Source: Pseudomonadota bacterium
Lineage (GTDB): Bacteria > Pseudomonadota > Gammaproteobacteria > Burkholderiales > Burkholderiaceae_D
DNA length: 5,181 nt
Reading direction: 5' to 3'
Assembly: GCA_023391395.1 (NCBI GenBank)
Contig: JAEWBA010000012.1
Location: 1 to 5,181 of the forward strand
Positions 4,956 through 5,181 of the stretch are shown here, one piece after another (the stretch's first letter is position 1; each line of letters starts with the position of its first letter). A program made the position numbers and the translations under genes. Under the pieces are notes generated by a model that was not told the DNA's origin, searched no databases, and saw nothing but the letters and a program-made list of their open reading frames with translations.

Positions 4956-5181
4956 CTACTTGCGCACCACCAGTTGCGACGGCAGGCTGCTCAGGTAAGC
5001 GGCGATGTTGCGAATATCCTGGCGCGACAGCGGCTTGACCTGGGCGCCCATGATGGCGTTGCCCCGGCCGTTCACCGCCTTGCCGCCACGCTGGTAAGCC
5101 AACAGGGAGTGCTCGAGATAATCCTCGTGCTGGCCGGCCAGCTTGGGGTAGCTTGGGTCGATGGGCGTGTTGTAGTCCTGG
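4956..5181 (-). CDS. Class I cytochrome c, C-terminal part (cut by window edge)
   Basis: This is the last 74 codons and TAG stop of a periplasmic c-type cytochrome, resembling the c4/c553 group. The haem-binding CxxCH lies beyond position 5181 and is not visible. Seen here are YPKLAGQHEDYLEHSLLAYQRGG, a typical class I helix region, then the haem-ligand Met in NAIMGAQVKPLS, and the closing helix RQDIRNIAAYLSSLP with a short VVRK tail. The role is presumably electron carriage to a terminal oxidase or similar. Whether it is a single-haem protein or the last domain of a di-haem c4 cannot be told from this fragment. It converges on the rsxB operon and shares its terminator. Confidence 0.88.
   Translation of the reverse strand, partial: QDYNTPIDPSYPKLAGQHEDYLEHSLLAYQRGGKAVNGRGNAIMGAQVKPLSRQDIRNIAAYLSSLPSQLVVRK

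Overview
The window reads as a chromosomal segment of a GC-rich betaproteobacterium, most likely Burkholderiales and probably Oxalobacteraceae (Herbaspirillum-like). The grounds are the protein types and their order (intracellular PHB depolymerase, then a stand-alone RsxB, nth, DUF1841 and a class I cytochrome c) and codon use strongly biased to G/C at third positions. The taxonomic call is inference from recognised families, not from a database search.

Layout. Left arm (1-1162, minus strand): a small secreted cysteine-containing DUF2946 protein is followed by the first 214 codons of a TonB-dependent outer-membrane receptor that runs off the left edge. Middle (1163-1676): an AT-richer intergenic region of about 510 bp between divergent genes. 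It has no convincing gene but is dense in dyads and short repeats, above all in the 190 bp before phaZ. Centre (1677-2912, plus): an intracellular polyhydroxybutyrate depolymerase with its Cys-Asp-His triad visible, closed by a strong hairpin terminator. Right operon (3005-4892, plus): rsxB-nth-DUF1841. The first two genes overlap by ATGA, and the set appears to be driven by a sigma70-type promoter so close to the rsxB ATG that the mRNA may be leaderless. A bidirectional terminator (4907-4936) separates this operon from the convergent 3' end of a cytochrome c gene, whose last 74 codons are present.

How they work together. PhaZ mobilises stored PHB. RsxB here is a soluble-looking three-cluster ferredoxin-type protein without the membrane anchor of the enterobacterial subunit, and no other rsx/rnf gene is next to it. 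It is nevertheless translationally coupled to nth, the [4Fe-4S] endonuclease III gene that ends the rsxABCDGE operon of Escherichia coli. The DUF2946-receptor pair looks like a metal-uptake module, but its substrate cannot be read from the sequence. No mobile element, CRISPR array, tRNA or rRNA was seen.

I did not find a clearly new multi-gene system. The items most worth a second look are the solo, anchor-less RsxB coupled to nth with its RsxC-like tail, the apparent leaderless promoter, and the cluster of dyads upstream of phaZ.
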